A DNA stretch of 64,000 bases, from NCBI GenBank assembly GCA_036785325.1, contig JAXIVH010000010.1, positions 1,553,373-1,617,372 of the forward strand. The letters are read 5' to 3'. The position numbers were made by a program, and so were the translations under genes. This DNA is from Urophycis tenuis. Its lineage: Eukaryota; Chordata; Actinopteri; Gadiformes; Phycidae. The notes under the pieces are model-generated. The model searched no databases, was not told the DNA's origin, and was given only the letters and a program-made list of their open reading frames with translations. Shown here piece after piece: positions 1 through 11,800 of this stretch; position 1 is the first letter of the stretch; every line of letters starts with the position of its first letter.

Positions 1-1
1 C

Positions 2-301
2 ATCTTAAGGCTGCATTACTACCATGTTCGTGAGGAAATACTACGCAGGGCCGCAGAAAAGAATAACCTGGAATACCAGGGGCGGAAAATACTCATATTT
101 CCGGACTTTCCTTCTTCTGTGGTCAAGCAGAGAGCTGCATTCACTAAAGTTAGAGGAATGTTACGGGGAAGACCAGACGTCAGATACGGACTGATTTATC
201 CGGCCAGACTGATGGTGACGCACGGAGGAGTGAAGATGTCGTTCACCGACCCGAAGGAAGCTCAAGATTACGCCGAGAAACACTTTGGACAGCCACAGTA
301 G
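2..301 (+). CDS. L1 ORF1p-like protein, C-terminal fragment
   Basis: The frame is open from base 2 to a TAG stop at 299-301, about 99 residues. It contains the L1 ORF1p C-terminal signature: an LHYYH-x-REEIL segment near the start, the RGRPDVRYGLIYPARL stretch in the middle, and an FTDPKEAQDY segment before the stop. In L1 elements this RNA-binding chaperone coats the element RNA in a ribonucleoprotein. The N-terminal coiled coil and RRM lie left of the window. No internal stop is seen in this piece. The next frame on the same strand is the ORF2 of the same element, about 700 bases downstream. Confidence 0.8.
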   Translation: MLRLHYYHVREEILRRAAEKNNLEYQGRKILIFPDFPSSVVKQRAAFTKVRGMLRGRPDVRYGLIYPARLMVTHGGVKMSFTDPKEAQDYAEKHFGQPQ

Positions 302-1019
302 ACTTTGACATCTAACGGGACACACCGGCTGCCCGACCGAGTGGAAAACGAGCCGCATACGGACATTCATATTCCTGAACGGAGGGCTACGAGAGGACAC
401 TGACTGTCGGTGAGATGTCACCGATGTGGTGAACTTGATGGTACTCTTTCCTCTCTCTCTCTCTCTCGCCCTCTTCTCCGCCCTTCGCTCGTTTGTTCGC
501 GGAGAGAGTAATAGCCTGCATTTCTGAATGTTATATGTTTAATGTGTTGAATCTGAACAGGTGAACCACCCCAGCAGATATGCATACTGGTTTCATTCCC
601 CTAAACTCAGGGTAGGACAGTGTTACAGTTAAATTGCTTTCAAGCTACAGTGAAAATGTTTTTGTTGTATTCAAACTTAAGACATTTGACGAGCTATCTA
701 TTTTGAGAACGTTAGTTACTAAGGTTAACAAGGGTTAACAGTAACAGCTCAGGGAAGTATTAGATTTTGGTTGGATTATTTTTGTTATTTTTATCTTTCT
801 TATTACGCTTTGATCACTTCCCGAAGTACTCTCGCGCCATACCCGTTTGGTACTGGCTAGAAATGTTTTTGTTTTTGGTTTACTCAGTTTGTTCAAGGGG
901 ATTTAAGGGGGTTTGTGGGATGGGAGAGGGAGGGATGGGACTTAGCCGTCTAGCTACTGTAAAATCACAACCTAAAGGTGGACTAATTGAGACAGATATT
1001 TACTCAGTTTTTTTCTGAT
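302..1019 (+). other. L1 inter-ORF spacer with a CT-rich run
   Basis: About 0.7 kb between ORF1 and ORF2 of the L1-type element. It holds a CT-rich simple repeat around 446-480 and otherwise A/T-rich sequence. I see no independent gene here; the short open frames have no recognisable motifs. Confidence 0.6.
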
Positions 1020-4000
1020 ATGTCAACACAAAATGATCTATATACAAGAGAAAGGGGAGGTCTAACTTTAGCTAGCTGGAATGTGAGTGGACTGAACAAC
1101 CCGATAAAGAGGGGTAAAATCTTTGCTCATCTTAAATCATTAGCGGCAGATCTGATATTCTTACAAGAAACCCATTTGAAAAAGGACTCCCATACCAGAT
1201 TAAGGTGTAAATGGATTAATAATATTTTCCACTCATCTTTTAATGCTTAAGCGAGAGGTACAGCGATCATGATAAGGAAAGGCGTCCCCTTCATCCACAA
1301 AGACACCATTTCTGATAAGGAAGGTCGCTTTTTGATTGTAACTGGGGAAATATATTCTACACCTCTCACCTTGATGAATATATACGCTCCGAACATAGAC
1401 AATCCATCATTCTTTCAGAAGGTTATGTCTCTTATACCAGATTTGTCCCAAACTAATTTAATTATCGCAGGAGATTTCAATTGCGTGTTAGATCCGTATT
1501 TAGATTGATCTTCCACTCGGAGAATGGAGAAAAGCAACTCAAGTCTCTTTCTTAATACATTTATCAACAATACTAATTTGTCTGACATTTGGAGAACTGC
1601 TAATCCGACTGGCAGGGATTACTCCTTTTACTCGGCAAGACATAACTCATACAGCAGGATTGATTATTTTCTTATAGATGCAAAACTGATGCCATATGCC
1701 GTAAATGCGAAATACCACAACATTCTGAACTCAGATCACTGCCCCCTCACGTGCACTCTGAATATTTTAAAAATGGCGAAGCCGCTGACAAACTGGAGGC
1801 TAAACCCTCTGTTATTAACCGAAAAAGAGTTTTGTGATTATTTAAAAACTCAAATATCCCTCTATTTTGATACTAATGATAATTCAGAAACGACCCCTTC
1901 TACTCTCTGGGAGGCATTCAAAGCTTTTCTTAGAGGCTCTATTATTTCATTTGAAGCATTCAGAAGGAAAAGGAACAAGGCTAGGTTACTTGAACTAGAC
2001 AACCAAATTAACCTTCTGGATAAAGAGAATGCCCAGACTCCTTCCAGTGATTTACATAAAAAAATATCAGCCTTAAAATATGAATATAACAAGATACTCT
2101 CGGCAAGGATTAGTAAGGCATTTTTGTATACTAAACAGAAATATTTTGAGTTTAATGACAAGCCACACAGACTCTTAGCCCGACAACTCAGAAAACAGGA
2201 AAATGATCGCACAATACATAAAATTAAATCTGAAAAAGGTGAAGTTCTCCTCAAACCCAAGGATATTAATGATCGGTTTCTCCAATTTTATAAAAACTTG
2301 TACACTTCCAAAAATGATACAGACTATGTAGCTATGCAGCATTTCTTAGATAAATGTAATCTCTCTCAGCTAGATGAACATGAGTCGGCTCAGCTGAACT
2401 CTGAAATCTCTATTGAAGAAGTTAAAAAAAGCCATCACTTCACTTAAAAGCAATAAAGCCTCTGGCCCTGATGGCCTCCCAGGTGAACTGTATAAAAAAT
2501 TTAATGAAACTCTTTGCCCTTATCTACATAAGGTGTTTACTCAAGCCCACACCGATGGTGTCCTACCTCCTACCTTCACAGAAGCAGTCATTACTGTTAT
2601 ACATAAAAAGGGTAAGGACCCAGAAGAAGTAGGCTCTTTTCGTCCTATTTCCCTCTTAAACCAAGATGGGAAATTATTTTCAAAAATTTTGGCAAATAGA
2701 TTAAGCCCCTTTTTAGAGAAATTAGTGCATCCAGATCAGACTGGTTTCATACCTGGCAGAAATTATTTTTTCAATCTTAGACGATTATTTAACATCATGT
2801 ATGCTACAGACAGACCAAAAGAAGAGTTAGCCATTCTCTCACTCGATGCTGAGAAGGCATTTGACCAAGTCGAGTGGCCTTATCTGTTTGAAATTTTAAA
2901 AAGATTTAATTTTGGGGAAAAATTTATTTCAATGGTAAAACTTCTCTATAAGGACCCTTGTGCTCAGATACTCACAAACCAAATATTGTCTCCTCGTTTT
3001 AATCTACATAGAGGAACGAGACAAGGGTGCCCCCTATCGCCCTTGATTTTTGCCTTAGCAATCGAACCCCTTGCTGAGAGTATCCGCTCAGACCCTTTAA
3101 TTCATGGTTACAACACACAAAATTCTTTGAATAAAATTTCATTATATGCTGATGATATTTTGTTATTCATCTCTCAGCCGCAAGTCACGATTCCACAGAT
3201 ACTCGATAAAATCAATTCTTTTGGGACCTTCTCTGGTTATAGGATAAATTGGAATAAAAGCGAGCTAATGCCCGTACATGTACAGAACGATGCCTGGTTA
3301 CAGAACCTCCCTTTTCGTATTTCTCCTGAAAAATTTACATATTTAGGAATTCAGATCACAAAGTGCCACTCCCATTTATTTAAAGAGAATTTCCCACCAC
3401 TTTTGTCTAAATTACAGTCAAATATACAGTTTTGGAAGTCCTTACCAATATCATTACTGGGCAGAGTCAATGCTATTAAAATTATTTTCTTGCCCCAGTT
3501 ACTGTATTTATTTTAGAACATTCCAGTGTTTCTTCCTAAATCCTTCTTTAAGAAAATAGACTTGATCGTGCTCCCTTTCCGTTGGGACTACAAAACTCAT
3601 AGAATTGGCAAGAAACACCTTTGTAAATCTAAATTGGAGGGGGGCTTGGCACTCCCAAATTTTTTATCATATTATTGGGCCTCACAAATTAAGATTATGG
3701 CATACTGGCTGGATGACACAGCAACCCCACCAAACTGGCTCGAATTAGAACAAGAGTCATGCCAGCCTAACTCTATGGGTGCCATTCTTCTAGCACCTTG
3801 CACTATTGGGAAGTCTTTATACAATTGCAAAGTGATGATCCATAGTACAGTGCGCATTTGGAAACAAATTAAGTCACACTTTAAGTTGAAACCTATATGT
3901 TATGCACTTCCTATCGCTGGAAACCCTACCTTTCCACCATCCATTATGGATAATACCTTCAATCTCTGGAGGAATATAGGCATCCATACAATAGGAGACC

Positions 4001-4827
4001 TATACATTAAGGGCATGTTCGCATCCTTTGCACAATTACAGAGTAAATATAATCTACCAGGAAGTAGTTTCTTTAGGTTTTTGCAAATTAGAGACTATGT
4101 GAGAACACATCTGCAAGACTTTGAGACTTTTAAAGGCTCTTGTCTTGATCGATGCCTCCGGCCCACATCTTGCTCAGAAAAATCGATATCTTACATATAT
4201 GACACCTTGCAATCTATCAGTCCAGTGAACTCCACCCTAATAAAGACAAAATGGGAGGAAGAGATGGGCACTGAGATCTCAGACACTCTCTGGGAAAAGA
4301 GTTTGGAACACACTCACCGATGCTCCAATAATGCCAGGCACCGCCTAATCCAATTTAAAATTTTACATCGTCTTCATTACTCTAAGGAAAGGTTACACAG
4401 AATTTACCCTGAGTTGTCCCCTATATGTGACAGATGCCATGCAACAGACGACACGCTGCTTCACAGCTTTGCTTTATGTGACAAGGTCAAGATCTTTTGG
4501 TTTAATGTCTTCAGTTTAATATCTGAAATACTTAACGTACAACTAGATCCTAAACCACTCACCATTATTCTGGGAGTGTTAGATAATGTTAAAAGGTTAA
4601 ACAACTTCCAACAATGTTTCCTCTCTTATTGTCTTATTGTCGCGAAGAAGTTACTTCTCATGTATTGGAAAAAGAAAGACGCGCCCACCATAAAGATGTG
4701 GCTTAGTGATCTTACTAACACTCTCCATTTAGAGAGAATAAAATATACTCTTATGGATAAACTACCGCTATTTGACAAAATTTGGTCACCTCTCATTAAA
4801 TATCTCACACCTCGTAGTGGCAATTAA
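1020..4827 (+). pseudogene. L1-type ORF2: endonuclease-reverse transcriptase, inactivated
   Basis: ORF2 begins at the ATG at 1020. Order of domains: APE-type endonuclease (SWNVSG near the start, QETH motif, GDFN at about 1470, SDHCP at about 1735), reverse transcriptase (NKASGPDG at about 2450, RPISLL at about 2645, TRQGCPLSP at about 3020, catalytic YADD at about 3150) and the C-terminal region with a Cys/His cluster at about 4415-4460. It cannot be translated as one protein. There are in-frame stops at 1248-1250 (TAA), 1506-1508 (TGA) and 3514-3516 (TAG). A frameshift lies in the seven-A run at 2424-2430. Coding similarity continues on both sides of every lesion, so these are point lesions in an otherwise full-length ORF2. 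Confidence 0.88.
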
Positions 4828-5053
4828 TTTTCCCCTTTATCACAACAAATTACTGAATAGACGGTAGGGTACGGCTGGGTGGGTGGATGGGTGGGTAGGT
4901 GGTGATATTTGCTTAGGTTTTGTCTTTTTAGTTTATTATTTCTTTATCTGTATTTTGTTTTCTACATATTTGACTATTTGTTCATTTATATGCTTGTTGT
5001 AATTGTGTGACACTATGACTGTGTGCTCTAATAAAAATATTTGAAAGAAAAAA
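4828..5053 (+). repeat. L1 3' UTR and A-rich tail
   Basis: Noncoding tail after the ORF2 stop. It includes a short GGGTGGGTGGATGGGT-type simple repeat at about 4877-4900, a T-rich stretch, and ends CTAATAAAAATATTTGAAAG followed by an A run at 5048-5053. This is a typical end for target-primed reverse transcription. Confidence 0.75.
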
Positions 5054-6720
5054 TACAGCATTGACCTGCTCTTTATTTGCTTGGGCTTTTCTTATAGTGT
5101 CTTCCAGACAAAGCACAGGGTCCATTGTCATTCTCCCCCTACGGAACCCACTTTGACATGCGCTGAGCAGTCCTCCCTTTTCAACAATGTATGTTAACCT
5201 ATCGGTTACCATTCGCTCCATTAGCTTACACAGATTAGAGGTTAAAGCAATAGGCCTGTAGCTAGTCGCCTCACTCTTTTCCTTACCTGGTTTCAGGATT
5301 GGTACCACAACAGAATGCTTCCACGCAGAAGGAATATTCCCTGTCTCCCATACCATATTAAAAAGTTGCAGGAGTACCGTTTGTGCTTCAGGACATAGTT
5401 TCTCCACCATTATATAACAAATTTCATCCTTGCCAGGAGATGTGGACCTAACTCCACTCAGCGCCCTCTTCAACTCAAACAAAGTAAATGGCACATCAAA
5501 AGAATTATCTATGTCAAGCTTCTTCTCTAACACATTGGGGTGCACCCTACCCATTTCCTCTCTATCCATTCTGGCCTCAGGAGACAAATTGTTCACACTG
5601 TGAATTCTAACAAAAACTTTTGCCAGCGCTTCTGCTTTGTCTTTATTTGTACTCATAATTTCCCCATTAAACTGGATGGCTGGTAAAGACAAGTCCCTCC
5701 TAACTCCTCCCATTCTCCTGATCATGCCCCACACTTCACTAATTGAGGTATCCCTCCCAATGGTATCGCAGAACGCTGCCCACCCCTCCCTCTTTGCCCT
5801 CCTGATGACCCTCCTGACCATGGCTTGGGCTCTTTTATATTCTACCAGGTCAGAGAAAGAAAAATTTGACTTGACCTTTTTAAAAGCTTTATTTCTTGCC
5901 TTTACTGCGTCCCTGCACTCTTCTGTCCACCAGGGTGCCATTTTCCGCCGCCCACCACTTGTTTTTTTCCCGATGAACTGAAAAGCAGAAGAGTGCATTA
6001 TTTCTGTAATCCTGCTATTCACATCATTGACATTACCATCCTTTTCTACATTAAAACTCATTAATCTAGCACTACAATTCATACTAAAGTCGTCCCATTT
6101 AGCCTTTTTAAAGTCCCATCTAGGGAGGGTTACATCTTCAATGTGGACTGTCCCCACTCCAATCTCACACAATATTGGGTAATGATCGCTACCGACACAG
6201 TCATTCTGCATGACATTCCACTTAGAACTTCTAGCACACTGTGCAGAGACCAAGGTAAGGCCACTTGAAACATCAATTCTTGTACCCCTCCCATCATTAA
6301 GGCAAATAAGGCCTCTTTCATCTAGCACTTCCTCTATTACCTTACCATTACTGTTGGTTTCAGTACTCCCCCACAGTGTGCTATACGCATTAAAATCTCC
6401 ACACCAAATCATCTTATGGGACACTTCACCTAGGAATGATTCACCTCAATGATTATCCCCTCCACCTCTCTGCTTACCTTAATTGTTCTGTAACCCAGTC
6501 CCTGCATGACAAATACAGCCACCCCTCCACCAGGGCCCTTCTCCCTGTCCCTGCGCACTGATACATATCCTTGCAGCACAAAGTCCAAATGCGGCCTAAG
6601 CCACGTCTCTTGCACACATATCACATTAGGCCTGGCATCCAACTCTTCCACAAACTTCTTAAATTCCTGCCCATTCGAGCAGAGACTTCTAGCGTTCCAC
6701 TGTACGATGCTGAAAACCAT
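5054..6720 (-). pseudogene. I/Nimb-like ORF2: endonuclease plus N-terminal part of RT
   Basis: Reading starts at the ATG of a TAATG overlap at 6722-6718. The first segment (to 6430) has the APE start VQWNARSL, a VQETW block and GGGVAVFV. The second (6424 down) resumes with WCGDFNAYSTLWG and GSDHYPI, then the first RT blocks with SPGKDEI, SYRPIALTSNLCKLMERM and SGFRRGR. Between the two segments the frame changes, and some 30 residues of endonuclease expected for the family appear to be missing, so an internal deletion is likely at about 6427. The frame runs into the L1 tail at about 5054. The catalytic YxDD of RT is not in the window. Confidence 0.8.
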
Positions 6721-7940
6721 TAAGAACTTCCACATGGCGCAGGCTGGGATGCTGATTGTACTCCTTGTTGAATATTTAATACTCTGCTTATTTCTTCAAA
6801 TGAAACTTCCGCCCCTACAGAAAAATGCCTTTGTGCAACCTTAACGATGATTCTAATCTTCTCACTTTTCTTCTCTGTCAATGCTGTGCAATTTATGACT
6901 TCAGCTAGAAATGCCAAGAATTTCACGCTATCCACTTGTATCATTTCCTTCCCTGTGGGCCTAGGGGTTTCCTTGCTATGCTGATATGAAACGTTATGGC
7001 CTTGCCCCTGGGGTCCTGCTTCAGCTTTCCTTTTTCCATCCACTTTCTGTATAGCCTCTGCATAAGTTAGTTTCTCCTCAACCTTTACTCTTTGCACCTC
7101 AGCCGCTCTTTTGTGTGCTTGGCACCCGTTGTATGCAGCGCTATGTGAACCTCCACAATTGCAGCATTTGACACTAACGCCTTCCTGACATTGACCGTAC
7201 TCATGATCTTCTCCTCCACATTTGCCACAACGCCTTTTTCCCCTGCAAATGGCTGCCACGTGCCCAAACCTCTGGCATTTAAAGCAACGCAGTGGCGGTG
7301 GGATGTATGGACGAACTTGAAAGCTCATATACCCAACTCTAATCCTAATAGGCAGTACCTTCTCATCAAAAAACAACAGAATGGAAAGACTCTCCTTTTT
7401 TCTTGTTCTCGGGTGTACATCAGCCTTCTACATTTGACCACTTTTGCTCCTGACACATTTTCCAAAATATCCTCGCACAACTGTGGACACTCCTGTTACC
7501 ACTCCAAGCTGAAGTTTTTTACACTCAAATTTAGTACATTTCATTTTCTTTCCTTCCATCTCATTCATCCTAAGTAACTTATCACGCTGTGCAACATTGG
7601 AACACTCAATGATTAAGCTACCATCCCTTAACGGTGTAACCCTTACTGTCCCTACAGCTTTGTGGAGTGCTTTGGTTATTTTCAGGGGGTTGATAGAGCT
7701 AGGGGAATCAAACTGTACTTTTACCTTCATGTCAATCTGTCTTGCCGCTCGCTTTGCATCGCTATCTTTATCTGACTCTGTGCAAACATCACTGATATCT
7801 CGTTTGTTTGCGCTCTTCTTTCCAGACCCTTTAACTTGCTGCCATTCCTGATTTGAATTTACCTCGTCTACTGCTTCCATCTCGATCACAGAATCTACAT
7901 CACTTCCATGAAAACTACCGTCACTTTCCTCCGTCTCCAC
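6720..7940 (-). pseudogene. I/Nimb-like ORF1, nucleic-acid binding, with compensating frameshifts
   Basis: The N-terminal part (7940 to about 7470) is acidic, then carries a segment like other I-type ORF1 proteins. The C-terminal part (7376-6720) has three zinc knuckles: CFKCQRFGHVAAIC, CGKCGGEDHEYGQC and a CCNCGGSHSAAYNGC-type motif. In the direct frame an amber codon sits at 7430-7428. Between about 7470 and 7400 the family-like sequence runs in another frame, so a pair of small opposite indels, one of them near the A-run at about 7400, explains the break better than a nonsense mutation. The ORF1 stop overlaps the ORF2 start (TAATG). Confidence 0.78.
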
Positions 7941-8623
7941 TCAATCACCTCCGCCCAAAAGCTCGTCAATTGCGCCACTACTCTCTCCCCTCTCCCGAGG
8001 AGACCGACTCCGCTCCCGGTGGTCAGTGCTACGACGAGACATCCCTCTCTTCCCGTTCTAGAATACAGCCCCAGAGGGAGAGGTGAGTCACAGCTGCATT
8101 TAAGTAGGCTCCACTCCAGGTGGAACCTGTTGTGCCTAATTGGCTGTCCACCCTGCCCTGCTACCTGTTGGCCAAACAGGGAACTAGCAGGCAGGGTGGG
8201 GAACGTCACAAAACAAGTTAAATAAAACTTGAATGAAATTAGTTCATATGAAACATTTAAATGTGTGGGAAACCGGCGGAAAGCAGAGAGAGAGAGACAG
8301 TGTTTCCAAGTCCAAGTTAAGATTTATTCTTTTTTTCTTCTGCACTTAAATGTCAGGAAACAAAATGAAAATAAAGACTACATTCAACCAAAGAGTTCTA
8401 GGCCTATAAAAGAGGTCAAAATAACAGAACTGAAAATAAACTAAGGAGCTGAACAAAGCAGACTGAACTCAAAAGAACCAACCTCCTAAATGAAACACTG
8501 AAGGGTTACAAATACTTGGCTGACCAGCCCATGAAGACATAGAGGGCAGACGAAGACTAACTACTATGTAACTAATTCACAAGACACGGACAAAGGCCAG
8601 TTGAATATAAAGACAATTGTAAG
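7941..8623. other. 5' flank of the I-type LINE and unassigned DNA
   Basis: 7941-8205 is G/C-richer and probably the 5' UTR of the minus-strand LINE. 8206-8623 is A/T-rich with a short AGAGAGA run near 8287. I recognise no gene in it. It continues, after the Gypsy insertion, at 13287. Confidence 0.4.
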
Positions 8624-8788
8624 TGTAACATTCCGGCCACTGGGGCCACCGTAGGTGCGTGACAGCTCACGCGGGATCTTCTGTGTGTGACGTGATTCAA
8701 GATGGCGGAATAAACAAAGCACACGCAAGCCAGTGTCAGCGGTTTATTTAATTAATAAAACTTAGTGCCAAAGGGCACAAGTATAACA
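8624..8788 (+). repeat. 5' LTR of the Gypsy element
   Basis: 165 bp, TG...CA ends. It contains an AATAAA at about 8711 and another AATAAAA at 8754-8760, which could serve polyadenylation. It matches the 3' LTR base for base as far as I can compare. Confidence 0.92.
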
Positions 8789-8806
8789 TGGTGTCAGAGT
8801 AGAGGT
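8789..8806 (+). promoter_or_regulatory. Primer-binding site, tRNA-Leu-like
   Basis: The sequence TGGTGTCAGAGTAGAGG directly follows the 5' LTR. TGGTGTCAG equals the complement of the 3' end of many tRNA-Leu species including CCA, and the match continues after one gap. The tRNA identity is an inference from that partial match. Confidence 0.6.
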
Positions 8807-8831
8807 AGCATAGTCACACAAGAAGACCGAA

Positions 8832-11800
8832 ATGGAGACCTTTGGCGTTCCTACGCCCAGGATGGACTGGGATTCGGCAAACCTCCCGGAAGCATGGCGC
8901 CGTTTCCAACAACACGCCGAGCTGATGTTCTCCGGGCCCCTGCAAGGAAAAGCAGAGAAGGATAAGTGCAGTTACCTGTTGTTGTGGGTCGGGGAGAAAG
9001 GCAGGGATATATATAATACATGGACATTGTCAGGAGATGACGCTAAAAAGTTAAAGACGTACTACGAGAAGTACACGACGTATCTCACTCCCAAGTCCAA
9101 CCCCATTTACGCCAGATACCGCTTCCATGAGAGAAGGCAAGGTGACAAAGAAACGTTCGAACGTTTCATTACTGAGTTGAAACTACTCGTGAGGGACTGC
9201 GGTTATCCGAACAGCGATGAGATGATTAGAGACCGCATAGTCATCGCAACCAACTCTCCACGCGTACGCGAGAAGCTACTCAGCTATGGTGCAGAGCTCA
9301 CGCTAGAAAAGACTATCAACATAGCACGGTCTTACGAGATAGCCCAAGCACAAATGAAAGAAATGACAGAAAATAAGGACCATGCTAGTGAAGCAGTGCA
9401 CACCATTAGCAAGAGACCTGACAACAGGAGATCATTTAATAGAGGGGCAAGACCAAAGGAGCCTACCTCAGCCCACACAGGCTGTGGCAGGTGCGGAGGC
9501 CAACACAGTGCCAAAGACATGTGCCCGGCGAAAGGCAAGCAATGCCTAAACTGCAGCAAGCTGAATCACTTCGCCAAAGTGTGTAAATCAAAGGCTGCTA
9601 CGCCGCGCCACCGTAAAGCCATACACGCCGTGATGGAAGCGAGCGACGAGGAGGAACAGGAACTCTTTATAGATGGGCTCACGACGGAGAACGCTGGCAA
9701 AGACATCGAACAAGCCTACGCTGAGATAAAGGTAGCCACACAGAACATTAAGTTCAAGATAGACACTGGGGCACAGACAAATGCCATTCCTGAATACATG
9801 TTCCGACGGTTATTCAAAGAAGTAGCCCTACAGCCAGCTACTCAGAGGCTCACTTCCTACGGAGGCGAGCAGCTGAAGGTGAGCGGCACCTGTCAGCTAA
9901 GGTGCAAACACAAAGACCACTCAGCGACGTTGGAGTTCCACATCGTCGACACCAAAGCACCACCCATACTAGGCATGAGGGCCAGTTTGGACCTGAACCT
10001 GATCAAGCTGATATTGGCAGTAACAAGAGAGGACGAGGCACAGAGTCTGTTAGAGGAGTATGCAGACATTTTCCAGGGCATCGGAGAATTCCCAGGTGAA
10101 TGTCGCCTCCACGTTGACCCAGATGCCACGCCCGTGGCATACCCGCCACGCCGCGTCCCCATCGCACTGCGCGCCAGGCTCAAGCAAGAGCTGGACAAGA
10201 TGGAAAAGTCCAACATCATATGCAAGGTGACTGAGCCCACCGAGTGGGTGAATGCACTCGTAGTAGTAGAGAAGCCACACAGTGGCAAACTGAGAATATG
10301 CCTGGACCCCAGGGACCTCAACAAGGCACTCCAAAGACCTCACTACCCACTGCCCACGCTAGAGGATGCCACGACGAAGCTAGCTGGAGCACAGTTTTTC
10401 AGCATTCTGGACGCCAGGTCCGGCTACTGGACAATCAAGCTGTGTCCAAAGTCATCCATGCTGACGACGTTCAACACGCCATTCGGCCGATACCGATTCC
10501 TCAGGTTGCCTTTCGGGCTCAACACGGCCCAAGACGAGTTCCAGAGGCGGGTCGACGAGACGTACGAAGGCCTCAGCGGAGTGACAGCCATCGTCGACGA
10601 CATCCTGGTGTTTGGAAAGACGAAACAAGAGCACGACGAGAATCTCAGGGCCGTGCTGCAGCGCACGAGAGAGAGAGGGGTACGACAAGTGCCAGATCTG
10701 CGTGCCTGAGGTAAAATATTTTGGACATACGCTGTCCCGTGAGGGTATAAAACCAGACCCCGCCAAGGTAAAAGCCATCCAAGAGATGCCGCCGCCGAAG
10801 AACAAAGCCGAGCTGGAAACTATCCTAGGGATGATAAATTACCTGGCCAGATTCGCACCACACCTGTCTCAGATAAACTCACCATTACGGCAGCTCCTAA
10901 AGCAGGAAAACGAGTTTGCATGGGACCAGCAGCATGAGGAGGCGTTCAGGCGAATCAAAGAACTGACAGGTCGATGCCTCAAAAAGCGGCCTGGGAGCAG
11001 TCATGCTACAAGACGAAAGACCTGTGGCGTACACATCCAAATCACTCAACAGCACAGAGGAAAACTACGCACAAATAGAAAAAGAGCTATATGCCATGCT
11101 GTTTGGGTGCAAGCGATTTCATGAATACATGTACGGCCGCAGGGTCGTTGAGTCGGACCACAAGCCGTTGGAAGCCATACTACGCAAACCCCTGGCTGCA
11201 GCGCCCCCACGGCTCCAAAGGATGATACTGCAATTACAGAGGTACAGCATCCAGATCATTCACCGCCCTGGGAAAGACATACCAGTGGCCGACACCCTGT
11301 CACGAAAGTCGATACAGCATCACGACAGCAGGATAACAGAAGGTTGAGAGGCACAAGTCCACACGCTCATCAGCAACGTCCCAGTGAGTAAGACCAAGCT
11401 GCAGGAAATCAAAGAGGCAACAGCCCAAGATGCCCAGTTCACCACACTCAGGAACACCACAAGATCAGGTTGGCCCGACAAAAGGAGGAAGTGTCCACTC
11501 AACATCCAAGAATATTGGAACCACAGGAATGAGATCGCTGAAGTCGATGGCATACTGTTTAAAGGTGAGAAAATCATCATCCCTCACACCCTCAGAGCCG
11601 ACATGATTGCCTGCATACACACCGGACACATGGGCATAGAGAAAAGTAAGAGCCGCGCTCGTGACATCCTTTTCTGGCCCGGCATGGGGAAAGAAATAGA
11701 AGCAGCTGTGGCAGAGTGCGACATATGCCAGGAACGACGCAGCTCCAACGCCAAAGAGCCACTCCTTTCGTACGCCATACCAGAGAGACCATGGCAGGTT

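Larger units (their letters stand above)
1..5053 (+). mobile_element. L1-type LINE, 5' end outside the window
   Basis: Non-LTR retrotransposon with the end of ORF1, an inter-ORF spacer, a complete but mutated ORF2 (endonuclease, reverse transcriptase, C-terminal region) and a 3' UTR ending in an A-rich tail after an AATAAA-like signal at about 5030. The tail is followed directly at about 5054 by sequence that continues the reverse transcriptase frame of an opposite-strand LINE. This copy therefore landed inside that older element. Its 5' boundary and the left target-site duplication lie outside the window. Assignment to the L1 clade rests on the ORF1 C-terminal domain and ORF2 organisation; an L1/Tx1-related fish lineage is equally possible. 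Confidence 0.88.
5054..8205 (-). mobile_element. I/Nimb-like LINE, interrupted at its 3' side by the L1
   Basis: Minus-strand non-LTR retrotransposon with ORF1 (three Cys-rich knuckles) followed by ORF2 (APE endonuclease plus the first part of reverse transcriptase). The knuckle-bearing ORF1 with PPLRCFKCQRFGHVA suggests the I/Nimb group in the Jockey superfamily. The reverse transcriptase is cut off at about 5054, before its catalytic block, exactly where the L1 tail begins. The missing 3' part should therefore lie left of the window. The 5' limit is not sharply visible; coding begins at 7940 and G/C-rich 5' UTR-like sequence continues to about 8205. Confidence 0.78.

Noticed and set aside
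8624..8788. LTR mistaken for an isolated promoter region
   Set aside because: The second copy at 13117-13281, the duplications and the primer-binding site show that it is the element's 5' LTR.
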